Shown one piece after another: positions 18,743 through 27,246 of a stretch of 64,000 nucleotides of DNA. A program made the translations under genes and the position numbers. Location: contig JADJYG010000004.1 in the NCBI GenBank assembly GCA_016719895.1, positions 368,608 through 432,607 of the forward strand, given 5' to 3'. A model generated the notes under the pieces. The model worked only from the letters and a program-made list of their open reading frames with translations, was not told the origin of the DNA and searched no databases. The stretch comes from Saprospirales bacterium (GTDB lineage: Bacteria > Bacteroidota > Bacteroidia > Chitinophagales > Saprospiraceae). Each line of letters starts with the position of its first letter. Position 1 is the first letter of the stretch.

Positions 18743-18777
18743 ACCATAAAGTTACGTGGAGCGATCTTGTAATTCGC

Positions 18778-18947
18778 TTAGAAACCGTCTAACCCCCCCC
18801 AGCGAGGCGAGAAGGTGTAGATTTTGGTGTCATGCAAGGCTCATTTTTAAGGGAATAGCCTTGTCCTATTGCCGCAAAAATAGCCGCTGCATGACGGCGA
18901 AAGATACGCCTTATCGCTCGTTGGGGGTTTTCAGACGGTTTCTTAGA
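18778..18947. repeat. MITE-like palindromic element overlapping the prmC 3' end
   Basis: The left end (18778-18805, AGAAACCGTCTAACCCCC) and right end (18915-18947, GGGGGTTTTCAGACGGTTTCT, here split as GGGGGTTTT and CAGACGGTTTCT) are imperfect inverted repeats of about 27 bases around ~110 bases of non-coding sequence. The interior is itself paired: GTCATGCAAGGCT against AGCCTTG and CTGCATGAC. The outer arms match those of the 229-270 repeat, which indicates a family. The last ten codons and stop of prmC lie within the right end. Confidence 0.6.
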
Positions 18948-19816
18948 GCGGGCGAATCAAACATTCGCCCCAGGAGCAGCCTGTCGGCGCCGGCCAGGTC
19001 CTTCCGCAATTCGACATCGGTGAAACCTTGGAGCCGCAGCAGTTCGGCAACGGCGGTTGCGTTGAACTCGTTGCATTCAAAAAACACGGCGCCGCCCGGT
19101 TTGAGTTTTTGCTTGGAAAAGGCGCCGATAGTCCGGTAAAACAAAAGCGGATCTTCGTCCTCAACAAAAAGCGCCAGCCCGGGCTCGTGCGCCAGAACAT
19201 GCTCGGGCACCCGGTTCCGTTCGCGCCGGGGAATGTATGGCGGGTTGCTGACGATCACATCGAATAGCGGAAAGGGGGGCCAGGCGCCCATATCCAGAAT
19301 ATCTGCTTGCCAAAAAGTGACCTGGCCTTCGCCAAGTATCCTGCGGGCATTTGCCTTGGCCAGCGCCAGCGCTTTGCGGCTTTTTTCTATTCCGTAAAGT
19401 TGCACAGCAGGTTGTATAGCCTTGATCGCAACGGCTATACATCCGGAGCCAAGGCCGATGTCCAATACCGCCGGCGCCTGTAATTTCTGTTCTTTCAGGT
19501 ATGCAAGTACCCAGGCAACAAGTTCTTCCGTTTCCTGCCGCGGAATAAGCACGGCGGGATGGACGACAAACCGGTAGCCGAAAAAATCGGCGCTCTCCAA
19601 TACGTATTGCACGGGTTCGCCCAGGAGCAAGCGGCGGCGGATTTCCAAAAATTGCGCTTCTTCAGCGGGAGAAAACACCCGGAAAGCCGGTTGGCGCGTA
19701 TGGAAAGTATCCTCAAAAACAATTCGGGCAATACTGCGCGCTTCGCCGGGGCCGTAGCGCGGCGCCAGGTCTAGAATGAGTTGCTCAAACGGGTTGGCGG
19801 GCAAGGTTTGGTTCAT
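18911..19816 (-). CDS. prmC: Peptide chain release factor N5-glutamine methyltransferase
   Basis: The protein has 301 residues from the ATG at 19816; a TTG at 19834 is an alternative. The SAM-binding VLDIGLGSGCIAVAI motif and the catalytic DVIVSNPPYIP motif identify PrmC/HemK, which methylates the Gln of the GGQ loop in release factors RF1/RF2. The N-terminal helical domain (residues 1-75) is also typical. The last ten residues (RNRLKTPNER) are encoded by the end of a repeat element, so the native C-terminus has been replaced; the fold up to LLLGRMF is complete, so activity should be kept. It follows the histidine kinase gene by about 18 bases. Confidence 0.93.
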   Translation of the reverse strand: MNQTLPANPFEQLILDLAPRYGPGEARSIARIVFEDTFHTRQPAFRVFSPAEEAQFLEIRRRLLLGEPVQYVLESADFFGYRFVVHPAVLIPRQETEELVAWVLAYLKEQKLQAPAVLDIGLGSGCIAVAIKAIQPAVQLYGIEKSRKALALAKANARRILGEGQVTFWQADILDMGAWPPFPLFDVIVSNPPYIPRRERNRVPEHVLAHEPGLALFVEDEDPLLFYRTIGAFSKQKLKPGGAVFFECNEFNATAVAELLRLQGFTDVELRKDLAGADRLLLGRMFDSPALRNRLKTPNER

Positions 19817-19834
19817 AGCCAGCGTATCCAGCAA

Positions 19835-20824
19835 TTACACCTGGATGGTGAATACGGTTCCTTGGGGTTGATTGTTCGCTACCGAGATACTACCGCCATG
19901 CGCCTGAACGACCTGACTGACGATATACAATCCCAGCCCGGTTCCGGTGGTTTGCCGCGTTTCTTCATTGCCGATCCGGTAAAATTTTTCAAACACTGCG
20001 GTCTTTTCATGATCCGGAATTCCAACACCCTGATCCGCCACCGTTAAAAGCGTTTTGCCGTCAGATTGTTCTGCTGAAAATACAACGGGAGCGCCTTCCG
20101 GCGAATATTTAACGGCATTTTCGAGCAAGTTCTGGATAACAGCCGTCATCCCAAGTTTATCGGCGCGCAGGGGCGATATGGTATCCGGAATAGCGACCCG
20201 GATATCGGCTCCTGGGAAGCGGGCCAACAAGCTGGCAGCGCAATCTTGCGCCATACTGCGCAAGTCGAGGGGCTCGGGCAGCGGGCGCCAATTATCTTCC
20301 AGCCGGGCTGCCAGAAGCAGGTCTTCCACCAGGTTTTGCAACCGTGTGGCATCGCGCAAGCCATTATTATATAGTCTTTCGAGCTGCTCACGTTGCAGCG
20401 CGCGCTTGCTGATGGTCTCCAGCGTCAGTCGGATGGCTGCTATCGGAGATTTCAGCTCGTGCGTAATGCTTAGTAAAAAATTCCGGCGTTGCCGGGACAA
20501 TACCATCTCACGCTTGGCCGACCGGTTAATCACATACAACCCGAAGCCCAGGCAGAGGGTAAAAAATACTCCCTCCGCTAAAATCATGCGCCGGTGTTTT
20601 TGTTTTCGCTTCTCCAAAAGGCGGTATTCCGCACTGGCCTTTAATTCCGTCAAATTGAGCCCACGCCTAGGGCCGCCGTATTGCATTTCAAGCAGCGTAT
20701 AAGAAAGGTCGAAATACCGGTCGTTTTCACGCCAAAGCTGTACTGCCCACCATCCGAAAGCCAATACCATGTACACCAGTACGAAGGACGTGAGCGAACG
20801 CAGGGAGGGCAATCTCTTGAGCAT
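19835..20824 (-). CDS. Membrane sensor histidine kinase
   Basis: The protein has 329 residues from the ATG at 20824; the open frame upstream is antisense-like and overlaps the M50 gene. Two membrane segments (about 12-30 and 82-100) flank a short ~50-residue periplasmic domain. Then come the HisKA H-box SITHELKSPIAAIRLTLE, and the HATPase_c N box NLLENAVKYSPEG, G1 box DQGVGIPDHE and G2 box GTGLGLYIV. It autophosphorylates and passes phosphate to a response regulator, but no response regulator gene is in the neighbourhood. It lies between prmC and the M50 protease gene on one strand. Confidence 0.9.
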   Translation of the reverse strand: MLKRLPSLRSLTSFVLVYMVLAFGWWAVQLWRENDRYFDLSYTLLEMQYGGPRRGLNLTELKASAEYRLLEKRKQKHRRMILAEGVFFTLCLGFGLYVINRSAKREMVLSRQRRNFLLSITHELKSPIAAIRLTLETISKRALQREQLERLYNNGLRDATRLQNLVEDLLLAARLEDNWRPLPEPLDLRSMAQDCAASLLARFPGADIRVAIPDTISPLRADKLGMTAVIQNLLENAVKYSPEGAPVVFSAEQSDGKTLLTVADQGVGIPDHEKTAVFEKFYRIGNEETRQTTGTGLGLYIVSQVVQAHGGSISVANNQPQGTVFTIQV

Positions 20825-20858
20825 GTAAGTGAATTTATAGCGCAATCCGGGCGGTTGG

Positions 20859-21503
20859 TCAGCTCCTGAATACGTCCCGGATATTCCAGAAAAAGAGCAG
20901 GCCGGCGAGGCCCAGCCAAACATACATCCAGATCTGAGCGGGAAAAAACCCGACCACCTGTTCGTACATCGCCAGGTCACTCTTCGGCCCGACATTAAAA
21001 TCCTGAATAATATACAACACCGCGGCCAATCCGAGAAACATCAACACATCCCGGTCCCAGTTGGTTTTCAAAGCAATAAAGCCCAGAAGCAGCCCAAATC
21101 CCCATAGAATACCGGTACTGCTAAAGGATTCGAACCACACCAGCCCGGCCAGGATCATGAGCCCGGCCAGAACCAGCAAGGCATGATGGGTCATAGCGCG
21201 CTGCCGGGCGCCAATCCAGAATAAAATATTGCCCAATACTGCGCTGCCCAGGTACCCGCCCATCAATACGACGGCCCTGCTGCCACCCCGCGTCGCGGTA
21301 TAACCGCTGCCGTCGGCGTTTATTTGCATGCCTTCGACGGTCCCTCCGGTGAGCAACGCGCCGGCGGCATGCCCGAATTCGTGCAGGAACGTCACCAGCA
21401 AGGTCACCGGGTATAAAACCAGGTGGCCAAGCGAACCGCCGAAAAACTTCAGCATGCCGTACACCAGCAGAATCGCCAGTACGCGGTATTGCAACTGACG
21501 CAT
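20859..21503 (-). CDS. M50-type membrane metalloprotease-like protein
   Basis: The protein has 214 residues with about six membrane helices. The zinc motif HEFGHAAGALLTGG (HExxH form HEFGH) sits at the start of the second hydrophobic segment, as in the M50B-like intramembrane protease family that includes SpoIVFB-like and DUF-type members. No second canonical NPDG motif is visible, so it belongs to the short, divergent branch. The substrate is unknown. It is located between the histidine kinase and the FKBP gene in a same-strand cluster with gaps under 40 bases. Confidence 0.75.
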   Translation of the reverse strand: MRQLQYRVLAILLVYGMLKFFGGSLGHLVLYPVTLLVTFLHEFGHAAGALLTGGTVEGMQINADGSGYTATRGGSRAVVLMGGYLGSAVLGNILFWIGARQRAMTHHALLVLAGLMILAGLVWFESFSSTGILWGFGLLLGFIALKTNWDRDVLMFLGLAAVLYIIQDFNVGPKSDLAMYEQVVGFFPAQIWMYVWLGLAGLLFFWNIRDVFRS

Positions 21504-21509
21504 TGGTAT

Positions 21510-22184
21510 TTATTCTTTGGGGTTGATCTCAAAAAGCTCGACTTCAAAAATCAGGGTAGAGCTCGGTTTGATTTTGGGACTGGGACTGCTGTCGCCGTAG
21601 GCCAGTCCGGCCGGAATGTAAAATCTGAACTTGTCGCCTACGTGCATAAGCTGCAAACCTTCCGTCCATCCGGCAATAACCTGGCTCAAACCAAAGGTGA
21701 TGGGTTCGCCGCGCTCTACGCTGCTGTCAAACACGGAACCGTCGACATTGGTGCCGTGATAATGGACCTTGACGCGGTCAGACGCTTTGGGCATTTCTGT
21801 ACCTTGCCCGCGAGACAACACCTCGTATTGCAAACCGCTGGCCGTTGTCATCACTTCTTTGCGCTTTTTATTTTCGGCCAGGAATTTTTCGCCTTCCATC
21901 CGGCTCACTGCGCCGGCCTTTGCCTGCATCTCCATTTTGAATTTGTTGAACACCTCGGAAGCGGCTTGTTGGTCAAACGAGACGGGAGCGTCTTTCATCA
22001 CGTCACCCAAGGATTTCAGGACGAGGTCGATGTTCAGTTCGGGTGGGAATTGACGCTTCAAGCTGTTTCCAAGCAAAATACCATAAGCAACACTGGCGCT
22101 GTCTTGAGCGGTTTTAAGTGTAATTTGGGCCGAAAGTCCGAAGCAAATCAGGCCGGCGCACAGGGATAAAACTATCTTCTTCAT
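21510..22184 (-). CDS. Exported FKBP-type peptidyl-prolyl isomerase, Mip-like
   Basis: The protein has 224 residues: a signal peptide (MKKIVLSLCAGLICFGLSAQ), an N-terminal helical dimerisation region (about 25-110) as in Mip/FkpA, and a C-terminal FKBP domain with VKVHYHGTNVDGSVFDSS, VIAGWTEGLQLM and FYIPAGLAYGD. It catalyses cis-trans isomerisation of prolyl bonds, aiding folding in the periplasm. It is in the same-strand cluster with the M50 protease (six-base gap), which suggests a shared envelope quality-control role. Confidence 0.93.
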   Translation of the reverse strand: MKKIVLSLCAGLICFGLSAQITLKTAQDSASVAYGILLGNSLKRQFPPELNIDLVLKSLGDVMKDAPVSFDQQAASEVFNKFKMEMQAKAGAVSRMEGEKFLAENKKRKEVMTTASGLQYEVLSRGQGTEMPKASDRVKVHYHGTNVDGSVFDSSVERGEPITFGLSQVIAGWTEGLQLMHVGDKFRFYIPAGLAYGDSSPSPKIKPSSTLIFEVELFEINPKE

Positions 22185-22241
22185 TTTAATTTTAAGTATT
22201 GAACGTTAAGTATTTGTATGGAGCAAAACGGTTTCCCGGGA

Positions 22242-23639
22242 TCATTTTTTCTTTTTCTTCAGTTGCGCGTAGTACTGATAGAAATGGGGGATCGTTTCTA
22301 TGCCTTTGTAAAAGTTGAAGAGCCCGTAGTGTTCGTTGGGCGAGTGGATATCGTCGGAATCGAGGCCGAAGCCCATCAGCACAGAATGCGCGCCCAGGAC
22401 CTGGTCGAACATCGCCACGATCGGGATACTGCCGCCGCCGTGCTGGGGCAGCGGCTTTTTGCCAAAAGTCCTTTCCATAGCCATTTCGGAGGCTTTATAC
22501 TCCACCGAATTGGTCGGCACCACCACCGGATGGCCGCCATGCAAGGCCCGGACTTTTACTTTCACCGATTTTGGCGCCAGGCTTTCAAAGTGCTTTTGGA
22601 AAAGTTTTTCCATTTTTTTCGGATCCTGGTTGGGCACCAGGCGCATCGAAATTTTTGCGAATGCCTTTGCCGGCAGCACGGTTTTTGCGCCTTCACCGGT
22701 GTATCCCCCCCAGATGCCGTTGACGTCGAGGGTCGGACGGATGCCGGTGCGTTCGATCGTCGTGTAGCCTTCCTCCCCCATCAGGTCAGCCACTTCCAGG
22801 TCTTTCATATAGGTTTTGGGATCATACGGCGCTTCATTCATCCGTTTGCGTTCCTTGCTACTCCGTTTTAGCACATCGTCATAAAAACCTTTTACCGTCA
22901 CCCGCTTTTTCTTGTCGTGCAGGGAGGCAATCATAGCGCACAACACATTGATCGGATTCGCTACTGCGCCACCGTACACCCCGGAATGCAGGTCTTTGTT
23001 CGGCCCGGTCACCTCAACCTCCATATACGCCAGCCCGCGCAGGCCGACGGTGAGGCTTGGCGTATCGTTGGCGATAATGCTGGTGTCCGAGATCAGCACC
23101 ACATCGCAGGCCAGTTTTTCCTGGTTGGCGCGGCAAAATTCTTCCAGGTGTTTGGACCCAACCTCCTCCTCGCCTTCTATCATGAATTTGACGTTGCAGG
23201 GCAAGGCATTATTTTGGAGCATGGCCTCAAAGGCTTTAACGTGCATAAAAAACTGACCCTTGTCATCGCAGGAGCCCCGGGCGAAAATAGCGCCTTGCGG
23301 GTGCAGTTTTGTTTTTTTCACCACCGGCTCGAAAGGCGGGCTCTGCCAAAGATCCAGCGGGTCCGGCGGCTGCACATCGTAATGCCCGTATACCAACACT
23401 GTCGGCGCGCTCGGATCCACCATTTTTTCGCCGTAAACAACCGGGTGCCCGGCCGTAGCAAATACTTCCACCCGGTCGAGGCCGGCCTGGCGGAGGTGTG
23501 CAGCCGTGGCGTCGGCCATCCGGCTCACTTCGGCTTGGTACTGCTGATCTGCGCTGATAGACGGTATGCGCAGCAGTTCCAACAATTCATCCAGATAGCG
23601 TTTTCGATTGGCATCCAGATACTTTTTAACCTCTTTCAT
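22242..23639 (-). CDS. M20-family dipeptidase
   Basis: The protein has 465 residues, typical for the CNDP/dipeptidase branch of M20 peptidases. The metal site motifs are VYGHYDVQPPDP (His, Asp), GSCDDKGQFF (bridging Asp), and MIEGEEEVGSKH (catalytic Glu/ligand Glu), with a late SGGSIP-type GGGSIPIVAMF and a C-terminal His in HSPNEHYGLF. It lacks a signal peptide, so is likely cytoplasmic, hydrolysing dipeptides or similar amides. The Lys-rich C-terminus (KKKKK) is notable but not unusual. Confidence 0.9.
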   Translation of the reverse strand: MKEVKKYLDANRKRYLDELLELLRIPSISADQQYQAEVSRMADATAAHLRQAGLDRVEVFATAGHPVVYGEKMVDPSAPTVLVYGHYDVQPPDPLDLWQSPPFEPVVKKTKLHPQGAIFARGSCDDKGQFFMHVKAFEAMLQNNALPCNVKFMIEGEEEVGSKHLEEFCRANQEKLACDVVLISDTSIIANDTPSLTVGLRGLAYMEVEVTGPNKDLHSGVYGGAVANPINVLCAMIASLHDKKKRVTVKGFYDDVLKRSSKERKRMNEAPYDPKTYMKDLEVADLMGEEGYTTIERTGIRPTLDVNGIWGGYTGEGAKTVLPAKAFAKISMRLVPNQDPKKMEKLFQKHFESLAPKSVKVKVRALHGGHPVVVPTNSVEYKASEMAMERTFGKKPLPQHGGGSIPIVAMFDQVLGAHSVLMGFGLDSDDIHSPNEHYGLFNFYKGIETIPHFYQYYAQLKKKKK

Positions 23640-23759
23640 AGTATATTTCGGTGTATTAAACCCCTGAAGCCGCCAGCCCGGGGTGTTTGAAAATAAAGGC
23701 CGGCAAAGTTCATCCTTTCTTTGCGAATCCGGTTCCTTCCGCCGGGAAGTTTTAGCAGA

Positions 23760-25100
23760 TTAGCGGTCAAAAAACAAGCGCTCTCCCATTTTTGAGGAGT
23801 CAAATGCGCCTTCATGCCAGGCCAAATGCCCGCTAACGATAGTAGCACGTACTTTTCCACGAAAACGTTTTCCAGTGAATGGCGTCCAACCGCATTTATA
23901 AAAAGTATTTTCCGGTGTCACCGCCCAGTCTTGATTTATATCGACGATGGCAAGATCAGCCCAGTAGCCTTCCTCGATAAACCCTCGCTCTTTTACCTGA
24001 AAAGCGATGGCCGGGGCATGACACATTTTTTCCACTATCTTTTCGAGCGAAATTTTTCCGGCATGATAAAAACCGAGCATAAGTGGCAGGGCGTGTTGAA
24101 CCAGCGGAATGCCGGAAGGCGCCTGCAGGTAGGGTTGGGCTTTTTCCGCTGCGGTGTGCGGGGCATGATCCGTAGCTACCACATCCAGGCGGTCGTCCAG
24201 CAAAGCCGGCAAGAGCGCATCGCGGTGTGCCCGGCTTTTTATGGCGGGATTGCACTTGATCAGGTTGCCGTAGCGGGCGTACGCGCCGGAATGAAAATAG
24301 AGGTGATGAACGCACACCTCGGCAGTTATCCTTTTTTCAGACAAGGGCACCGTATTGTCGAAAAGCGCCAGCTCGCCTTGAGTGGAAACGTGCAGGATAT
24401 GAAGCCGTGTATTATAGCGGCGCGCCAGTTGGACGGCAAAAGAAGAGGATAAATAGCACGCCGTCGCGTTGCGGATACGCGGATGCTGTGCGGCCCGGAG
24501 TTGGTCGCCATAACGCCGGATATACGCTTCGGTGTTTCGGCGCACCGTTTCCTCGTCTTCGCAATGCGTAGCCACCAACAATGGCGCTTCGGAAAATATA
24601 CGCTCGAGGGCCCGGGGGGCGTCCACCAGCATATTTCCCGTGCTGCTTCCCATAAACACCTTAATGCCGCAAACACGTTTGGGGTCGGTGCGCGCCACCT
24701 CCTCAAGATTATCGTTGGTTGCGCCCATATAAAAAGAATAGTTCGCCAGCGAAGTGCGCGCGCCGATCGTGTACTTCTCTTCCAAAAGCACCCGGCTGAC
24801 GGAGGGAGGCTTCACGTTGGGCATTTCCATAAACGAGGTGACCCCACCGGCCACCGCGGCGCGACTCTCCGAAGCGATGGTGGCCTTGTGGGTCAGGCCC
24901 GGTTCCCGAAAATGAACCTGGTCGTCAATAATCCCCGGAATAACCAAATTGCCCCGCGCATCCAGTTCGACGGCCGCTCTCAACGGAAGCGATGCGCCGA
25001 TGCGTTCGATCCTGCCTGCCTTAATATATATATCACCTTCCCGGATGGTATTGCGGTTGATAATCCTGGCATTCCGGATTAGAATAGTTGAATTCGACAT
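23760..25100 (-). CDS. pyrC: Dihydroorotase
   Basis: The protein has 446 residues, an amidohydrolase-fold class I dihydroorotase. Motifs are VIPGIIDDQVHFREPGLTHK, the carboxylated-Lys segment CGIKVFMGSSTGNML, THCEDEE, HILHVST, and VATDHAPHT with the catalytic Asp. It closes carbamoyl-aspartate to dihydroorotate in pyrimidine synthesis. The first metal-binding His of the usual HxH is Gln here (QVH), which I believe is common to the Bacteroidota form; a hydantoinase-type activity is the alternative. It is monocistronic in layout, about 120 bases upstream of the dipeptidase gene. Confidence 0.87.
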   Translation of the reverse strand: MSNSTILIRNARIINRNTIREGDIYIKAGRIERIGASLPLRAAVELDARGNLVIPGIIDDQVHFREPGLTHKATIASESRAAVAGGVTSFMEMPNVKPPSVSRVLLEEKYTIGARTSLANYSFYMGATNDNLEEVARTDPKRVCGIKVFMGSSTGNMLVDAPRALERIFSEAPLLVATHCEDEETVRRNTEAYIRRYGDQLRAAQHPRIRNATACYLSSSFAVQLARRYNTRLHILHVSTQGELALFDNTVPLSEKRITAEVCVHHLYFHSGAYARYGNLIKCNPAIKSRAHRDALLPALLDDRLDVVATDHAPHTAAEKAQPYLQAPSGIPLVQHALPLMLGFYHAGKISLEKIVEKMCHAPAIAFQVKERGFIEEGYWADLAIVDINQDWAVTPENTFYKCGWTPFTGKRFRGKVRATIVSGHLAWHEGAFDSSKMGERLFFDR

Positions 25101-25192
25101 TTTATGTTAAAAATACGTGAGCGGCTTCTGGCGGCACCCCATCAACGATATCGGAACCAACTTCAAAAATATTGGATTAGTTGCCGAAAACC

Positions 25193-25223
25193 TTGTATCT
25201 ATTCAAAATGATCTCTACTTTTG
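25193..25223 (+). promoter_or_regulatory. Promoter of the candidate intergenic RNA
   Basis: TTG at 25193-25195 and TACTTTTG at 25216-25223 are separated by 20 bases. This matches the Bacteroidota -33/-7 consensus closely. No coding frame starts downstream, so it points to a non-coding transcript. Confidence 0.6.
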
Positions 25224-25228
25224 CTTCC

Positions 25229-25447
25229 GTATTCTAAAGTGGTGAAATAGTTTTTGCACTGAATCCGCCCATTTACTCCTTTAAGCGACTGGACTTGGCG
25301 CGGTTTTGGTTTAGCGAATAAATCCCTGGAAAACAACCAACTTTAATACTCCATCGCGATGCGCGAAGGTGAAAGATACTAGGTTTAAAATGAAGCGTGT
25401 TTTGATGACGTCCTTCTCCATTAATGAATGGGGAGGGACTTTTTTTT
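25229..25447 (+). ncRNA. Candidate structured non-coding RNA (~220 nt; 6S-like size)
   Basis: A good promoter and an intrinsic terminator enclose about 220 bases with no coding potential. The interior has several potential pairings, for example TTGGTT (near 25310) with AACCAA (near 25346), GCGCGG with CGATGCGC-type sequence, and GTATT near the 5' end with GATAC near 25376. Size and isolation fit 6S RNA, but I could not assign the conserved open bubble with confidence. RNase P RNA, tmRNA and SRP RNA do not fit the motifs seen. The exact 5' end is inferred from the -7 box. Confidence 0.5.
25410..25447 (+). terminator. Intrinsic terminator of the candidate RNA
   Basis: A hairpin with arms GTCCTTCTCCATT (25410-25422) and AATGGGGAGGGAC (25427-25439), allowing G-U pairs, is followed at once by eight T residues (25440-25447). 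Confidence 0.75.
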
Positions 25448-25516
25448 GATTACCCGCCTTCCAAAACGGGCAGGACGCCTTGTTTAAATCAGGTTAAAAT
25501 TTTTTTAAAAAAATAC

Positions 25517-25610
25517 TTGCGCAAGCGGAAAAAATGCCCTTACCTTTGACCTAGGTTTTTTGGGGTTATATTTCTGACGGTAGGGTGTTAACATCCTGCC
25601 GTCTTTTTTT
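25517..25610 (+). ncRNA. Possible very short RNA cassette (promoter plus terminator)
   Basis: TTG at 25517-25519 and TACCTTTG at 25541-25548 (21-base spacer) form a promoter. The next structure, 25576-25610, is a terminator, so any transcript would be only about 55 bases (roughly 25555-25610), mostly T-rich leader plus the hairpin. It could be a small RNA, a stand-alone pause/attenuator, or chance. No open frame is present. Confidence 0.35.
25576..25610 (+). terminator. Intrinsic terminator next to the era stop
   Basis: Arms GACGGTAGG (25576-25584) and CCTGCCGTC (25595-25603) pair with one G-U, followed by a T7 run (25604-25610). It points rightward and overlaps the TAA of the leftward era gene. 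On the minus strand there is no T-run after the stem, so it is oriented for the + strand. Confidence 0.7.
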
Positions 25611-26547
25611 ATTTATACCCGAATTGTTGCAACATGCGCTCATCATCCCGCCAGTTGTTCCGCACTTTTACACTGGTCTCCAGGAATACCTTGCTCTGTA
25701 AAAAAGTTTCAATGGCCATACGGGCAACCATCCCCAATTTTTTGATAGCCGCTCCGCCCTTTCCAAGGATAATACCCTTCTGCGTTTCCCGCAAAACATA
25801 GATAGTGGCCTGTATACGCACAAGCGGTTCGCCGGTTTTTGTCACCGTTTCCTGGTACGACTCGATACCGACCTCGCAGGAATAGGGTATTTCTTCGGCA
25901 TACAGGAGAAAAATTTTTTCCCGGATAATTTCACTAACAAAAAAACGCTCCGGCCGGTCCGTCAATTGGTCCGGCGGGTAGTAAACCGGGCCCTGCGGAA
26001 TATAAGTCAGAATTTTTTGAAGCAATTCCGCCGTATTTTCACCCGACAAGGCCGAAATAGCAATAAAGTCGGCAATTCTTATGCGTTTGGCCCACCAGTG
26101 GTAAACATCCTGTATCCGTTGTTCTTTCACCAGGTCCATTTTATTCAGAACCAATAATACCGGGGCTTCGGCAGCGGCAAGCATAGTAAATACCGGATTG
26201 GTTTCTTCCAATTCTTCCGTCAGGTCGAAAACCAGCAAGAGCAAATCGGCGTCTTCCAGGGTGCCCTCCACAAAACGATTCATGGCCTGGTGCATCTTGT
26301 AGGCCGGGTCGCGCACATAGCCGGGTGTGTCGGAAAAAATCACCTGAAAATGTTCGTGGCTGAGAATACCAATGATCCGGTGACGGGTGGTCTGGGGTTT
26401 ATGCGTGATAATGCTCATCCGTTCGCCAACTAAGGCGTTCATGAGCGTCGATTTGCCGGCATTGGGGCGTCCGACAATGTTGACAAACCCTGACCGGAAG
26501 GGAACCGGTTCGCCAGCAAGCGCCTCTGTATTCGTTTGGATTGGCAT
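25609..26547 (-). CDS. era: GTPase Era
   Basis: The protein has 312 residues from the ATG at 26547; the open frame starts at 26640 but the extra part is unrelated to Era and overlaps the next gene. G1 is GRPNAGKSTLMNAL, the switch region is THKPQTTRHRIIGI, G3 is FSDTPGY, G4 is LNKMDLV and G5 is ISALSG. The KH domain with ILGKGGAAIKKLG follows and the protein ends in the typical WRDDERMLQQFGY. Era binds 16S rRNA 3' ends and is needed for 30S assembly. Its upstream neighbour on the same strand is a conserved hypothetical gene, 64 bases away. Confidence 0.96.
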   Translation of the reverse strand: MPIQTNTEALAGEPVPFRSGFVNIVGRPNAGKSTLMNALVGERMSIITHKPQTTRHRIIGILSHEHFQVIFSDTPGYVRDPAYKMHQAMNRFVEGTLEDADLLLLVFDLTEELEETNPVFTMLAAAEAPVLLVLNKMDLVKEQRIQDVYHWWAKRIRIADFIAISALSGENTAELLQKILTYIPQGPVYYPPDQLTDRPERFFVSEIIREKIFLLYAEEIPYSCEVGIESYQETVTKTGEPLVRIQATIYVLRETQKGIILGKGGAAIKKLGMVARMAIETFLQSKVFLETSVKVRNNWRDDERMLQQFGYK

Positions 26548-26611
26548 AAGTTGATCGTAAGAATCTGCGCGGCGGAACCAGGCATGGTTAAAATTGATTA
26601 GGAAGTAGCGG

Positions 26612-27196
26612 CTAGCCGGCCAACCGGCCCATAGCGCCACAGACCATGGCCTCTACGAGCTGAAAGATCACCGGAGGTTTTTGGCTACGCCACTGGATAC
26701 CATTGTAGGCGCCTCCAAAATGAAGGTACTGGTGTAAACGGGCTTCTTCCAACTCTTCTTCCACATGCAGGCGCGTGTTCAGCAATGCGATCCAACCGCC
26801 CTCTTCGCGCACCTCTTCAGCCCATTCGGCGTAATAATCGTCGTCTGATGCATGAAAATTCAGGATGTTTTCACAAAAAAACGCGAACTTATGAATACCT
26901 TCATGGTATAAAGCATCCGCAATTTCACGTTTCAGAAACATAATGTCATTGTGCAGGGCATCGTTCCATTCGCCAATCAGCTCAATCAATGCATAGCCTT
27001 GGTCATATTCCACATAAAGCAATTTGGCGTACAGCGTAGAAGAGCCAAACTCATCCCATTGCGGATGCAAATAGAAGTTATAAAGTTTGTTGGCAAAATA
27101 AAATTCACTGTACTTCCTCCCAAAAAAAGGAGAACGCTCGTCTTCAGACGCAATGTATAGATCACGCCACCGGAAATGCGGTTCAATATCGTGCAT
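26612..27196 (-). CDS. Conserved hypothetical acidic protein
   Basis: I do not recognise a domain in this 194-residue protein. The start is probably the ATG at 27196 (MHDIEPHFRW); an in-frame ATG at 27217 is the alternative. It is acidic and rich in Tyr, Phe, Trp and Glu (FGRKYSEFYFANKLYNFYL; HASDDDYYAEWAEEVREEGG), with no signal peptide or membrane segment. It is conserved-looking and upstream of era on the same strand; divergent from the NadR-like gene, with 50 bases between starts. Confidence 0.6.
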   Translation of the reverse strand: MHDIEPHFRWRDLYIASEDERSPFFGRKYSEFYFANKLYNFYLHPQWDEFGSSTLYAKLLYVEYDQGYALIELIGEWNDALHNDIMFLKREIADALYHEGIHKFAFFCENILNFHASDDDYYAEWAEEVREEGGWIALLNTRLHVEEELEEARLHQYLHFGGAYNGIQWRSQKPPVIFQLVEAMVCGAMGRLAG

Positions 27197-27246
27197 ACGG
27201 CTTAAAATACCCGGCAAAAGTACGGGCTTGCAGTCAATTTGCGTAC

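Larger units (their letters stand above)
25101..25608. other. Non-coding intergenic region with two promoter-terminator cassettes
   Basis: About 500 bases lie between the pyrC start and the era stop. There is no credible protein-coding frame. It contains two rightward transcription units defined by promoter and terminator signals: a ~220-base unit (25229-25447) and a ~55-base unit (about 25555-25610). Each is listed separately. Confidence 0.55.

Noticed and set aside
21423..22169. 248-codon + strand frame opposite the FKBP gene
   Set aside because: Antisense to a well-supported FKBP isomerase; no start signal or domain.
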